Shown here: positions 35,694 through 46,507 of the stretch, one piece after another
Position numbering within the stretch: the stretch's first letter is position 1
Layout of the letters: every line of letters starts with the position of its first letter
Origin: Cryptomeria japonica
Lineage: Eukaryota; Streptophyta; Pinopsida; Cupressales; Cupressaceae
DNA length: 64,000 bases
Assembly: GCF_030272615.1 (NCBI RefSeq)
Contig: NC_081409.1
Span: 618,249,255 to 618,313,254, forward strand
Direction of reading: 5' to 3'
The notes under the pieces: model-generated
The model's database searches: none
Seen by the model: only the letters and a program-made list of their open reading frames with translations
Told to the model about the DNA's origin: nothing
Program-made: the position numbers and the translations under genes

Positions 35694-36884
35694 TGTAGCG
35701 TCCTAAAATTGTGACACTTGCAATTTCGACTGCATTTGGGTCTTCACGATGGCGACGCAACACTGAACCTGAATGGAGACCCCGAAACTTGTCCACGACA
35801 TCAAAAACTGCATTTTTCAGCACCCTGGCCTGATTCTCCTTGCACCCTGTTATCCTGGGAGGTGGGACCATGGCGCCCAGCACCCTGGTCCCTGGCCCTA
35901 TTTTTGGGCCCGATCTCTTTTGGGTCTCAGGTCTTTAAGTTTGCAAATTGGAAAATAAGCTTTCCTGGTTGGCCTAAGGTCAGAAAAATCAGTCTATCAA
36001 CCCTAATTGACAAGTATATAAACTACATTTCCTCTCCCATTTTGGTAAGATGAAAAAAAAGGCAGAAGCGATACTCAAACATTCAAGCGTTCAAGCATTC
36101 AAGCATTCCTTCAAGCAATTGATCATTCTAAGTCTCCATTCAAGGCTAAGTGTTGCATTCAAGACAAGGATTCAACCATTGAAGAGGAGATCACATACAA
36201 CATACAACATACAACAACAATTACACCTTCGCATGTAGGAATACAAACATTCTTACAACAAGGTACTAGTACTTGTTTTACATTACAATCATTTACATTT
36301 ACAGCATTTCTCATTTCTTGGTTAATTCCAAAACTGGGGTTTGACCTAAGAACAAACCCCTAATCCCTAACCCCCCAATCGTCTTCGCTTTTCTGTGTGT
36401 AGGTTGCAGGTACACGGTTGTAATTGAAGATCTAGAATCCTTGTGCAGAGATGAACAGATCCTCCTTCATTTCGCGGATTTTTCAGAGGACGGTGTGCAC
36501 ACCGGGCGCCATTGTCCCATCAACTTTCACTCAAATTTGCGGGACAGCGCCGTCTCGACATTTTACTGCTAATTCCAGGTCCGTAGCTTCATCCTATATC
36601 CCTATCTCAGTTTATAAGTGGATCTTTCTCACTTTTCATGCATTCCTAGCTTAATCATTCTATCTACATTCTTTAGAAAAGAGGGTAGCCTTGCTGTCTT
36701 AACCCTTGAAACTCATTTAGGATCCAATCTTGCATTGTGTGGGATTGGATCTTGTGGGTTTCAACCCCTCTTTTGAATGTAAAGTCTCCCCTAAGTGAAA
36801 ACTGTCAATCCTAAGTGACACCCCTTTTCCCCTTGGAGTGGTGGGGGGAACACTTAGGGTTCGCTCGTGATTTTCCACTTTACA
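35694..36884 (+). repeat. 3' LTR of the gag-only element
   Basis: 1191 bp, TGTAGC...TTTACA, followed by ctatt (36885-36889). One GC-rich palindrome at 35865-35891 and one at 36487-36517; TATA at 36015-36022. Confidence 0.93.
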
Positions 36885-36898
36885 CTATTATTCATAAT

Positions 36899-38004
36899 GG
36901 TGTGGGTCAGACGGCTTTGCCGTTAGTGCATGGAAGCATTGAACGAGTTCTACTTTTAAAAATTACATGAAACATTTTTAATTTATTTGATTCAGTGTTA
37001 TTTGCAAAAAATGATTATCAATGATGTTTCCTTTCTCCAAGAATTGTCTAGGATCTTTCCATTAGATAATGTGTAACATCGAATGAATAAATCATTTCAT
37101 TACAAATGCTTATTTTATTTAATTATTATCTAAGCATGAATTAAAATTTATATCTGTACGAAAGCAAAACATACAAGTTGAAGAGTCTCTTGCAAGCAAA
37201 TTTCCTAAAAGAAAGCAAGCAGGCATTATCTTGAATGACATGGAAAAAAGCTCATCAGTTGCCTAGAAGAGAGCAATTGGAGAATGGCAGAGGAAAGTGT
37301 TTAAGGGTGATAAATAGATAGATAGTATGCAATACAAACAAACAATGTTTGGAGTGTCTGATGTGACGTCTCTAATTTATGTCCGAAGGGACTAACTGGT
37401 TTTGGAGTTCCTACGAAACCTATTGGGCCACCCTTGGAGGAAATCAATGTGTTCATGCAAGGAGCACCTTTTTTCTATTATGAGAATGATACTTTTGCAG
37501 TCAGGGATATTTGGAAGTCAATATCCAAAAATTTCTATAGTGTGGAACAAGAGTTGGCAGACTCGAAGTATAATTATCAGCTTTCAAAAGACCAAGAGGT
37601 TATGTACACAATCTCCCAATAGAAGAGAGATTTCAAGAATTACCTCTCCCCCCCATGACTATTCAGGAAGCACTTCCTCAAATAGAGGACTATTGGCCTC
37701 CATGGGATCAAAGAAAAAAAATTAAAGCATAGACTCTAGACTATGTGGTGGTGTCCTTCGTGAAGAACTCTACACTATAATTGAAAATTCACGAGGGAAA
37801 CAGAAAGATAGTGAAGAGAAATACAGTCTTGAAAAGTGGGAAGAATGGATCTTGGTTTGGGTGGGGCCAAGTTAGGTGGCTCCTCTAGAGGTTGATGAGA
37901 TAGAAATCATATTAGGATTTGAAAAAGATCACACTCGTGGAACTTTGTGTGCGAGTGATCGATTGTGGTGTTTGGGTAATGCATTCCAAATAGATATAGT
38001 TGCA
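36899..38004 (+). repeat. left arm of a 1.1-kb inverted repeat (DRM-derived)
   Basis: Pairs with 38051-39152 across a 46-bp spacer; about 95-96 percent identical over the parts read side by side. The outer edge is the gtgtgggtca region, 15 bp from the gag-only element's target site. Transcription through both arms would give a long perfect-looking stem. Confidence 0.93.
37380..38004 (+). pseudogene. DRM-type DNA methyltransferase fragment, left arm
   Basis: Reads, in frames shifting once or twice: GFGVPTKPIGPP, APFFYYENDTF (motif VI region, ENV changed to END), DIWKSISKNFYSVE, ADSKYN, RGYVHNLPIEERF, LPPMTIQEALP, YWPPWDQRKK, WILVWVGPS, VAPLEVDEIEIILGF, DHTRG and LGNAFQIDIVA. This is the C-terminal block order of plant DRM methyltransferases (GFP-NHTRG, LGNSFQVDTVA), which add de novo methylation in the RNA-directed pathway. 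Stops and shifts exclude a working enzyme. No upstream SAM-binding motifs I-IV are seen. Confidence 0.85.
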
Positions 38005-38675
38005 TGCCATCAAGATAAAAGTCTTTAATCAAGACATTACCCATTTGGAATGCAACTATATCTATTTGGAATGCATTACCCAAACACCGCAATCGATCAC
38101 TCGCACACGAAGTTCCACGAGTGTGATCTTTTTCAAATCCTAATATGATTTCTATCTCATCAACCGCTAGAGGAGCCACTTGACTTGGCCCCACCCAAAC
38201 TAAGATCCATTCTTCCCACTTTTCAAGATTGTATTTCTCTTCACTATCTTGCAGTTTCCCTCATGAATTTTCAATTATAGTGTAGAATTCTTCACGAAGG
38301 ACACCACCACATCGTCTAGAGTCTATGCTTTAATTTTTTTCTTTGATCCCATGGAGGCCAATAGTCCTCTGTTTGAGGAAGTTCTTCTTGAATAGTCATG
38401 GGGGGGAGAGGTAATTCTTGAAATCTCTCTCCTATTGAGAGATTGTGTACATAACCTCTTGGTCTTCTGAAAGCTGACAATTATACTTCGAGTCCGCCAA
38501 CTCTTGTTCCACACTATAGAAATTTTTGGATATTGACTTCCAAATATCCCTCAGAGAAAAAGTATCATTCTCATAATAGAAACAAAGTGCTCCTTGCATG
38601 AGCACATTGATTTCCTCCAAGTGTGGCCCAATAGGTTTTGCAGGAACTCCAAAACCAGTTAGTCCCTCCAGACAT
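38005..38675 (-). pseudogene. DRM-type DNA methyltransferase fragment, right arm
   Basis: Mirror of the left-arm fragment on the minus strand: LCFYYENDTFSLRDIW, KRPRGY region, PPMTIQ, WPPWDQRKK, VAPL-VDEIEIILGF, DHTRGTSCASDRLRCLGNAF. Here the frame continues through the spacer as QIDIVAFQMGNVLIKDFYLDG, i.e. past the point where the inversion begins, so the spacer is original DRM 3' sequence. An open stretch runs over 37907-38194. The better-preserved DRYKSLGN-like block (SDRLRCLGN) supports a DRM or DRM3-like parent. Confidence 0.85.
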
Positions 38676-39152
38676 AAATTAGAGACGTCACATCAGACAC
38701 TCCAGACATTGTTTGTTTGTATTGCATACTATCTATCTATTTATCACCCTTAAACACTTTCCTCTGCCATTCTCCAATTGCTCTCTTCTAGGTAGTTGAT
38801 GAGCTTGTTTCCATGTCATTCAAGATAATGCCTGCTTGCTTTCTTTTAGGAAATTTGCTCACAAGAGACTCTTCAACTTGTATGTTCCTCTTTCGTACAA
38901 ATATAAATTTTAATTCACGCTTAGATAATAATTAAATTAAATAAGCATTTATAAAGAAAAAATTTAGTCATTCGATGTTACATATTATCTGACGGAAAGA
39001 TCCTAGACAATTCTTGGAGAAAGGAAACATCATTGATAATCATTTCTTGCAAATAACACTGAATCAAATAAATTAAAATGTTTAATGCAATTTTTAAAAA
39101 TATAACTCATTCAATGCTTTCATGCACCGACAGCAAAGCTGTTTGACCCACA
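38051..39152 (-). repeat. right arm of the 1.1-kb inverted repeat
   Basis: Complementary to 36899-38004. Ends at the tgacccacat region, directly followed by CACTA subterminal repeats. Confidence 0.93.
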
Positions 39153-39480
39153 TCATCTCTCGCCGTCGGAATTCTGACGACAACTAATGAAATGCCCGAC
39201 AAGGATGCTGTGCATCCGACGACACTCCTTTGTTAGAATTTTATACTTTGGAGTCAGAATTTTGATGATAGCCCGAGATCACGACGATATTCTTTCAGGG
39301 AATGACCATCCATGGTGGCTATCAGAAAGGTTGGAGGTGATGTCGGAATTGCGACGACCACAAGGATAGTCAAAACTTTCGACACAAAGTTTTCGACAGA
39401 TTTTTTTGTCAGTAGTGCAATGAAATGTGGTCGGAATTCTGATGATTTGCCGTCAAAATCTTGACCCAAATTTCCTAGTG
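39153..39480. repeat. right terminal and subterminal repeats of the CACTA element
   Basis: About nine copies of a motif around gtcggaattctgacgac, in both directions, ending in cctagtg. Followed by att (39481-39483), the target duplication. Confidence 0.82.
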
Positions 39481-39483
39481 ATT

Positions 39484-40083
39484 GTTTCAAGATTTCATAT
39501 TCATCCTAGAGAAAATTATGAGATGGTGGTGAAAAGTATTTTTAGATACTTGTAAGGTACATCAGAATATGGCTTATGGTACCCTAAGGATGATAACTTT
39601 ACTTTATGTGCATATACAGATGCTGATTGGGCTAGAGATGTTGATGATCAGAAAAGTACTTTCAGTGGAGCTTTCTTTCTTGGAAAGAAGTTGGTATCAC
39701 AGATTAGCAAGAAATAGTCATGTACTTCTTTATCGACTGCTGAAGCTGAGTATGTTGCTACTGCTACTAACTGTACACAAGTTTTATGGATGAAGAAAAT
39801 GTTGAAGGATGTAAAGGTGGATCATGATGCACTGATAGTTATACACTGTGATAACTCTGCTGCTATTGATATATCAAAGAATCTAGTATTTCATTCTAAA
39901 ACAAAGCACATATCTATCAAGTATTACTTTTTGAAGGAGAAGGTGGAAGCAAATGAAGTTAAACTAGTTTATGTGAACACTAAAGAGAAGATTGCAAATA
40001 TTTTCACTAAACCTTTGTCCAAGGAATCATTTGAGTACCTACGAGACAGTTTGGGAGATTCTGCCCCTCTAGTGGAGACTTGA
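39484..40083 (+). pseudogene. copia-C RNase H domain
   Basis: Resumes where 20301 stopped. Frames give YTDADWARDVDD, STAEAEYVATAT, VIHCDNSAAIDISKN, FHSKTKHISIKY and NIFTKPLSKESFEYL. The last part, 39790-40083, is open. Closely matches copia-A 989-1503. One frame change and a few altered residues. Confidence 0.88.
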
Positions 40084-40425
40084 TTGATGTGGTTTGGCAT
40101 CAGTCAGTCATGCATTATCATAGATACTATTCATTCTGGCAATGATGCGGGATGCTACTGCTCAAGGGGAGTATTCAGCTTTGTGATTCAGAGGCTTATA
40201 TTTTTGCTTTGATATTTTTGTCAGATTTTTGGCATTGATGTCATAGGGGAAGTGATATTGATGTGAAATAGAAAAAGAAAGTGGGGAAGATATTGATAAA
40301 AAAAAATTCAGAGCTATATGTAGGAATCTGTTGGCTATCTTCCATAGGGGGAGACTTGTTTGGCATTTCTTGGTACTTAGATGTTTTTCACATAGAGTGT
40401 TGCCATTAATGCCAAAGGGGGATAT

Positions 40426-41622
40426 TGTTGGTCATTTGGTGGAATTGATTATGGGTTGCATTGATATTTTGTCATTGATGCCAACACTAGCTGTTTTGAT
40501 CTTTACCGACATCCTTTTGGTCCCGATAGGTTGAGTGGTTTTTGGTTAACTTGGATCCAGCACGATCTGGTAGGCTCTAGTATAGTCCGGTGATGGAATT
40601 GGCTTGTTCATGCCACTTATGCTCATATTTGTTTAGTTGGTTTTGGTCTGGTGATTGGATGCTATTCTGCTTGATTAGAAGATTGGTTTTTGTGTTTGGT
40701 GAGGGTTTTACTGGCAGAGCTTTTGATGGAGATCTTTGATGAATTGCATAAGTGGTGTTGGTGCAACTTCTGATGGAGTTTCAGGATGTTGTTGGTGATC
40801 ATGTTCGAGATCGTTGCTGAAGCATATGGACCTATACTTGGTCCCGGTTGATCTAGGTTATGGACTCGCTTTAATGTAACATGTGGATAGGACCTATCGA
40901 TGTATCTACAAGATATTATTTTTTCTAGTCTAAGGCCGACATGGTTTGTAATTATGTAATTGGTTTATTGTCTGGTGGCCGACCTAATTGTTTATGGTTG
41001 AGGGTTTGTATATATAGGTATAAAATCTCATTGTAGATCATCATGGTTAATGTTAGAGGTCATGGTTAAGGAATGTAATGTGCAAATAATGTAATATCAT
41101 TCAGGCAGAGGAGTTGGTTGATCATTGGAGATTGAATTGGGTTTATGTAAGAGGATTTAGTCCTCCAATATTGAGCGTAACCGAAACTATACTCAAGCAT
41201 AGGAGATGTCATCTTTTGCATTTCAACACTTCTTCGGATTGTTGTCTGGATTTATATGTAGTCAGTGAGGCTCATTTTGTGATGACCAGTACGCTCTAGG
41301 CTGTTGGCCTTCCTGCAAGTACATGCCCCTCAATTGTAATTCACATACTTACTACAGAAGTATTATCTGACTGTGGGTAGGCTTCCCATCATGGTTTTTC
41401 CCTTTATCGAGTTTTCCACGTACAAATCTTGGTGTAATGTGGATAGCTTTTATTCTGTGATTACTGTTTGTGCTTAACTGGTTTAACTACTATTCTAGTA
41501 TTAATATTTTGGGCTCCGGTATTAAAGTTTAAATTGCTAATGGTTCTTGTAATCTGAGACAGCTGATCCACCCCACCCCTCCCCCCTCTCACTTGTCTTT
41601 CAGTTATTTGAACTATCTAACA
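40426..41622 (+). repeat. 3' LTR of copia-C
   Basis: 1197 bp, TGTTGG...TCTAACA, preceded by the tract aaagggggatat. Full-length reference for the family; includes tatatataggtata near 41011-41024 as a possible TATA region. Confidence 0.9.
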
Positions 41623-41627
41623 GTCTT

Positions 41628-42408
41628 TCCACCATGACCTCTTCCATTTTGCATTCTCTCAAATCTCCTATTTAGCTTTTCTTCTACCTTCAAAGTAAAT
41701 TGATATGTATCTTCAATGGTATAAATTCTTACCAGACTCAACTCTTCTTGAATACTCAGCTTCAAGCCATTTATGTAATAATCAACTTTATCCTTGCTAG
41801 CCTTAGAATGGCCTATTCTAAATAGAACTTGATAGAATTTTTTTGTATACACTTTAACATATTTTTTTTCTTACTTCAACCCTTGCATCTTTTTCAACAA
41901 ATCAAGATCATAATGAACAAGAATAAATTGTCTCTTAAATTTGTCTAAAATATGATCCCATCTTGTTATTTTCTTTTTTCCTCTTCTACTTCTCTCTAAT
42001 TGAACTTCGTTTTGCCAAATACTCACATGACCCTTTAGTTTGGTCTTTGAAAATTTGACCTTTTTCAGGATCCCCCACATCTTCATACTCAAAATATTTT
42101 TCCATATCATTGATCCTATAGATCAACTCTTTTGGATTAAGATTTCTAGAATATGTGGAAACTTTAATCTTTGACCTTTTTCCCATCTTACAAATGGCCC
42201 TTAAAAAGCTAGCCACATCAGGATTGCTAACTACCTATTTTTCTTCTTCGATCTCATCTTCTTCTTCTTCCTCACTTTTATCTCTTGCCCTAATACTAAC
42301 TCTTCTATGAAACTCCTCTTGTAGTGCTTAAACTTGTCTTTGGAGGGCCTTGAAACCCTCTTCTATCACATCGACATTTCTTCCACCATGGTTCCTTCTT
42401 GGAGGCAT
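41628..42408 (-). pseudogene. chromovirus gag, N-terminal part
   Basis: Start at 42408 (MPPRRNHGGRN), a typical opening for plant chromovirus gags. Then come a coiled segment, an acidic EEEEDEIEEE stretch, and the capsid core ELIYRINDMEKYFEYE, WDHILDKFKRQF, KVDYYINGL and RRFERMQN. The frame changes near 42000 and 41860. It ends at the copia-C target site and continues at 16207. Confidence 0.8.
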
Positions 42409-42497
42409 TTTCTCACTTTTCTCAAAGACCCACAACCGCAGTTTTGGTGCAAAATGCATCATGTTCGGTGATCTATTCACAGACTCGGGAAATTTTT

Positions 42498-42510
42498 CTA
42501 TGATACGAAT
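42498..42510 (-). promoter_or_regulatory. degraded primer-binding site of the chromovirus
   Basis: Complement ATTCGTATCATAG is a decayed form of ATTGGTATCAGAG (initiator-Met), placed directly before the inferred LTR edge at 42511. Confidence 0.5.
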
Positions 42511-43201
42511 TGATGAAGAGTATTCCCCTTATTAAACAAAACAAACAACATAAAAAAAAGAAATAGATAGGAAAATTTTTAAAAAATATTTTCTTTCTAT
42601 TATCTCAATGAAATAAAATTACAACATTTAAAAAAATAACATGTAATAGCCACATGGGCATTCTCATTACAATAATCTACAATTCAGAGTCATGATCTAC
42701 ATTTTAGGAATAATCCACTTGTAACTCCCATTTCCCTTCTTTATATTGTGAAGTTAACTGCCCAAAATGTTCAGGAAAGTGTAACTCCCCCTTTTGACAC
42801 TGACCACTTTTGTATCCCATTTCCCTATATTAGAATATGGAAAAAATATGCCCAAAATGGGTGTTCATGTTCATTAGAATATTTTGAATTTATTTTACTT
42901 TTCTCCTAAAGTAGCACAAATTTTGAAGGCCATATGTTTTAATATGACCATTGAATTTGTAATTATCACACATCGTTGGAAATCTTACGAAGAGATCTAC
43001 ACCATGCTTTCATGAAATATATAAGATCCATACTTATCAACTCGATCTCAGGCTTCTAAGACCCTCAAAAATGCATTTGAAGTTTTATTGGAGAAATTTC
43101 CTAGAAAAATAGCAACATTGCCAGAAAAAGCCATTACTAGATCAAATAAACAATATTTTTGCATGATGCAAGATTTCTCTTACATTACAGATGCTCCTTC
43201 A
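42511..43201 (-). repeat. 5' LTR of the chromovirus (right copy)
   Basis: About 691 bp. In element orientation it starts TGAAGGAGC (43201) and ends at 42511. Aligns with 4108-4664 except for about 110 bp nearest the primer site. Confidence 0.75.
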
Positions 43202-45772
43202 TCAATAAACAATTAAAAATTTAGAGACAAGGTATGCAAAAGCAGCTATAGGTCACTATGTGACACCTACACACATAGACAAGAATCAAGTGGACCATAA
43301 ACAGATCCATTACACCCTAAATTTCCTTAAACCACTTTCAACATTCTTTGATATATTAAAATTATCTAAAACTTATATTAGTATACTTTTCAAAGCTTTC
43401 CAGATTATCCCAAATGGGCCTAGACTATCTCAAAATTGCACTAAGCTTCACTAAATTGGTTGAGACTACTTAACAAAATTCAGAGAGGGATAAATTACAC
43501 TCCAGGACTACTCAAGATGCACATAGATTCACTTTAAAGCACCAATTGAAGTTTTCATGTGGTCATAACAAGATACATCGAGAATTGATTAGGTTAAAAT
43601 GTCATAAATCATGGTTAATTCCAATGCAGGTGCACACAAAGCTACTCTAATCCATAGATTAAAAAATCTCAATTACATCAATCTCATTTTTGAAGTGTTC
43701 AAGATACAAATGATCATTGTTTACAATACTTTACTCAATATACAAGGGTTTACAACATTGCAAGAAATAAAAGAATAAGAGTGTAGAAGTGATGAAGATG
43801 AAGAAAGAGCTCTCCAATCTAATCTCGATCCAAGTCCATTAATTGCCAATAGTGATTTACAATTCAACCTGACCATGTGAAACCTTTAGGTCCACCTCAC
43901 TGTTCTTATGGATATAGTCACATAGCCCAAACAACCATACATGTACATTAAAGGGGATATGAAGGCTTACAAACACACCATACATAGGGCATGAATGACA
44001 TATAATATAATACAAAATCATAATGCAATATCAATGATGAAGGTAGTATATTTTCCATGAAACTATCTTGGGTCTCTACAAAAATATACATAGGGTATTC
44101 GATGCTAGGGTGCTAAGTAAAGCGGGCGTCATCATGTATGCTCAAGAGGATGTATCAAACATAACTGTGCATTTCTCTCATATAGATGAGAATGATGATC
44201 ATGCAAGTCCTAGTGCTACATGTGTTAATAGCTCCAAGAGAGTTAATAGAGCCAAGATTTAATAGTCCCTAAAGTAGAGCTCTATTCCTTTATTTTTCTC
44301 ACCCAATATCTGGGAATAATTAAGTTAGTGTTTGGCACAAATTTTGGAGGACCTCTCCTCCTCTTTTATATAAATACTAATGAATAATTACCACTATAAT
44401 TCATAAGTTATTAGGTTCAAAGAGAATATCATGTAATAATATTCTCAATAGGACTCTCCATGTGAGATGTTAAGTAATGATAGATTTTGTGATGGAGACA
44501 TCCTACATAAACATAAATTTGGCATTGTATGATTGAGGATGTTAGTATTGTTGGACACTACTAAATGTTGAGAGGGAGGTGAATCAACATATACAATAAA
44601 TTAATATAAATTAACCTTCTTACTTATCATTCATTCCATATACCTTATGTAGGAAAGTAAAAAAAATAGCCACAAAAATAACCACAAAAGAACACCTAGA
44701 ATTTAATGTGGAAAACCCAAACTAGGAAAAACTAGGGTGCGAACTATCCCACTACATGACAAACTAATTACAATGTCTAGCTTAGAGACCAAGGAGCTCG
44801 CTGCCCTTGTGATGACTTGCACGGCTAAGGAACACAACCTTAAGGATAGATACAAAAGAGACTTATAGAAACTAAAGATCGCTTCTTTAGGTTAAAATAT
44901 AATACTTTTAATAGAAAGACATCAATAGGATTGAACTATAGAAAAAAGCATCCACCAAAATGCAGATCATAGTTCACAATTGAAAACATATCAGAAACTA
45001 TCTTCATCACTCCTCTTGAACATTTCAAGACCACTTTATTTCTTTACATATAGTTTAAAAAACACTCACAACATATCTACATCTCTCCACAATGATTCCA
45101 CCTGTTAATTACTAACAATAACCTCAATGGCATCATTTAGTTTGGCCTATTTAGATGCAATGCAAATGCAAGCTATTGCCCCAAAAATAATGATGATATT
45201 ATTTTTATAAATATAAAAAGAAACAATCAATAACATAAGTGTTACTATAAGATAAAGATGAGGTATATCAATGATTACATGGTGTAGAAGAGAATCCTCC
45301 TTCCAAGAAGGCGTAATAATAACCTTTTGACTAGAGTAATCACAACCCAAATTCAAGTGACTAATATCAAATCACTAGATAGATTGGAAAGGAATATCTT
45401 TGTAATGAAGAAGATAGACCCAAGGCTTCTATTGAACTTATTGAATAATTTTTAATAAATGGTCCTTGTAGATCAATATCAACCAACATTTTAGAAAAAG
45501 CTATATGGGAGAAAACCATAGCATCTATATCAACATTTTTGAAGGTGCCCTTGTTATGGATAAACACAACAATTATCACACAAAAAATAATGATGTAATG
45601 TTCCTATAAACAAAATATGGTCATATAATATAATAAATTATTTGCTTATGTCATTTATCTTTTGAGACCTCAAATTCTATATGTCATATTTGAAGCCCTG
45701 AGCTAGAATTTGCAATATGTCCTTTAGGAAGCTTGGATCCTCATTTAAAAAATCCCAGCTTACTGAATCTTG
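43202..45772. other. intergenic, no gene recognised
   Basis: AT-rich. A stretch near 44570-44760 (gagagggaggtgaatcaac, tgtggaaaacccaaac) has the look of an old copia LTR/leader. A 64-codon frame at 44068-44262 has no recognisable domain. Nothing else is supportable. Confidence 0.4.
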
Positions 45773-45840
45773 CATTTTTGTAGAGAGGTAGATAAGCTAG
45801 TAGATGCCCTTGCAAATCGTGGTTGTGCTCTTAACCAGGG
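45773..45840 (+). pseudogene. LINE-type RNase H remnant
   Basis: A single short frame reads HFCREVDKLVDALANRG. It matches the end of the RNase H-like domain at the C-terminus of plant LINE ORF2 (H--RE-NK-ADALAN-G). Nothing else of the element remains; the flanks are AT-rich. Confidence 0.45.
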
Positions 45841-46125
45841 ATGTATCCATTTAATGCAAAGGAGATAATATATGAGGTTTATTTGGGACCATTAATTAGG
45901 GAGGATGGAACATAATCACTTATCAAATTAAATCTCCTATAAATACATGTTATATCTCTATCGTTGTTTGTAATTTTAAATTCTAAATTATGGATTGCCC
46001 CCATCTGATGTTGCCTAAATTTTGGCTTTTGTGCCCTCCAATCTTCTTTTGGACACATTTCTATGGCCACCAATATCTCCAGCCATTCATATTATCAACT
46101 CCTCCCAACAGTGTCCATTTTTAGT

Positions 46126-46286
46126 GGTTGTGTCTATTCTAGCTCCAAAAAAGGCGAATCTGTCAGACTAACAAGACATTCTATGCATTCTCTGTCGTCG
46201 GATAAAAAATCTATGGTTGACATTTATGACTAACATCGTGTGTTAGATGCACCATACCACTTTTTGGAACCAGAATAGACACGTCC
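46126..46286. mobile_element. Mutator-type MITE, copy 1
   Basis: 161 bp. Terminal inverted repeats GGTTGTGTCTATTC and, at the right end, complement GGACGTGTCTATTC, extending about 25 bp. A perfect 9-bp duplication atttttagt (46117-46125, 46287-46295) is typical of Mutator-like elements. No coding capacity. Confidence 0.85.
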
Positions 46287-46344
46287 ATTTTTAGTATGTC
46301 TACTTTTATAAAGGATTCATCACATTTGGCATCCCCTGACCGTA

Positions 46345-46507
46345 GGGCGTGGCTATTCTGGCTCCAAAATGAGCCTTTCGTACATCATGATAGCGATGTG
46401 TTAGTCAATTGTAATCATTTATTGCAAAATCGACGGTGTAAAATGCGTGACTAACACGCGTGTTAGTCAATCTGTATTGTCATTTTGGAACCAGAATAGA
46501 CATGTCC
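46345..46507. mobile_element. Mutator-type MITE, copy 2
   Basis: 163 bp, same family as 46126-46286, with termini gggcgtggctattctgg and complement ggacatgtctattctgg. The 9-bp flanks ctgaccgta (46336-46344) and ctgaccaca (46508-46516) match at 7 positions. Lies 58 bp from copy 1. Confidence 0.82.

Larger units (their letters stand above)
29115..36884 (+). mobile_element. gag-only LTR retrotransposon (TR-GAG type)
   Basis: LTRs 29115-30368 and 35694-36884 start TGTAGC and end TTTACA. The 5-bp duplication ctatt (29110-29114, 36885-36889) is perfect. A TGG-type primer site follows the left LTR and a G-rich tract precedes the right. The interior has one gag-protease-like frame (31619-34959) and no RT, RNase H or integrase, so it must borrow enzymes. 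Non-autonomous elements with only gag are described in plants as TR-GAG. It is nested in the CACTA next to the DRM inverted repeat. Confidence 0.9.
20302..39480. mobile_element. CACTA (En/Spm) DNA transposon, 19.2 kb, non-autonomous
   Basis: The right end is ...CCTAGTG, complement CACTAGG. The left end is CGCTAAT, one base from CACTA. The 31-bp termini match inversely at about 20 positions, mostly differing by transitions. A perfect 3-bp duplication att (20299-20301, 39481-39483) flanks the element inside copia-C RT. Subterminal repeats around gtcggaattctgacga crowd both ends. No transposase was recognised. The load comprises host-gene fragments, a DRM inverted repeat and a nested gag-only LTR element of 7.8 kb. 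Confidence 0.88.
16208..41622 (+). mobile_element. Ty1/copia LTR retrotransposon (copia-C), split by a CACTA element
   Basis: 5' LTR 16208-16636, primer site, gag, PR, IN and RT to 20301; then 19.2 kb of foreign DNA; then RNase H (39484-40083), G-rich tract and 3' LTR (40426-41622). Removing the insert restores the copia-A sequence order at the break (...gtatt|gtttcaa...). Flanks atctt (16203-16207) and gtctt (41623-41627) look like a target duplication with one change. It sits in the chromovirus gag. Coding parts carry many stops. Confidence 0.92.
4108..43201 (-). mobile_element. Ty3/Gypsy chromovirus, host of the nested insertions
   Basis: Minus-strand element read from right to left: 5' LTR (42511-43201), gag (41628-42408 continuing at 15771-16207), protease, RT, RNase H, integrase (down to 11659), chromodomain (split between 11659-11760 and 4706-4801) and 3' LTR (about 4108-4664). 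The pol order PR-RT-RH-IN plus the chromodomain identify the Gypsy chromovirus lineage. Three independent insertions separate the pieces: copia-B, a 0.94-kb TIR element and copia-C. Own sequence totals roughly 6 kb. Many stops and clear LTR divergence make it the oldest layer of the nest. Confidence 0.85.

Noticed and set aside
44068-44262. 64-codon plus-strand frame
   Set aside because: No recognisable domain, no splice or promoter context, and length is within chance expectation.
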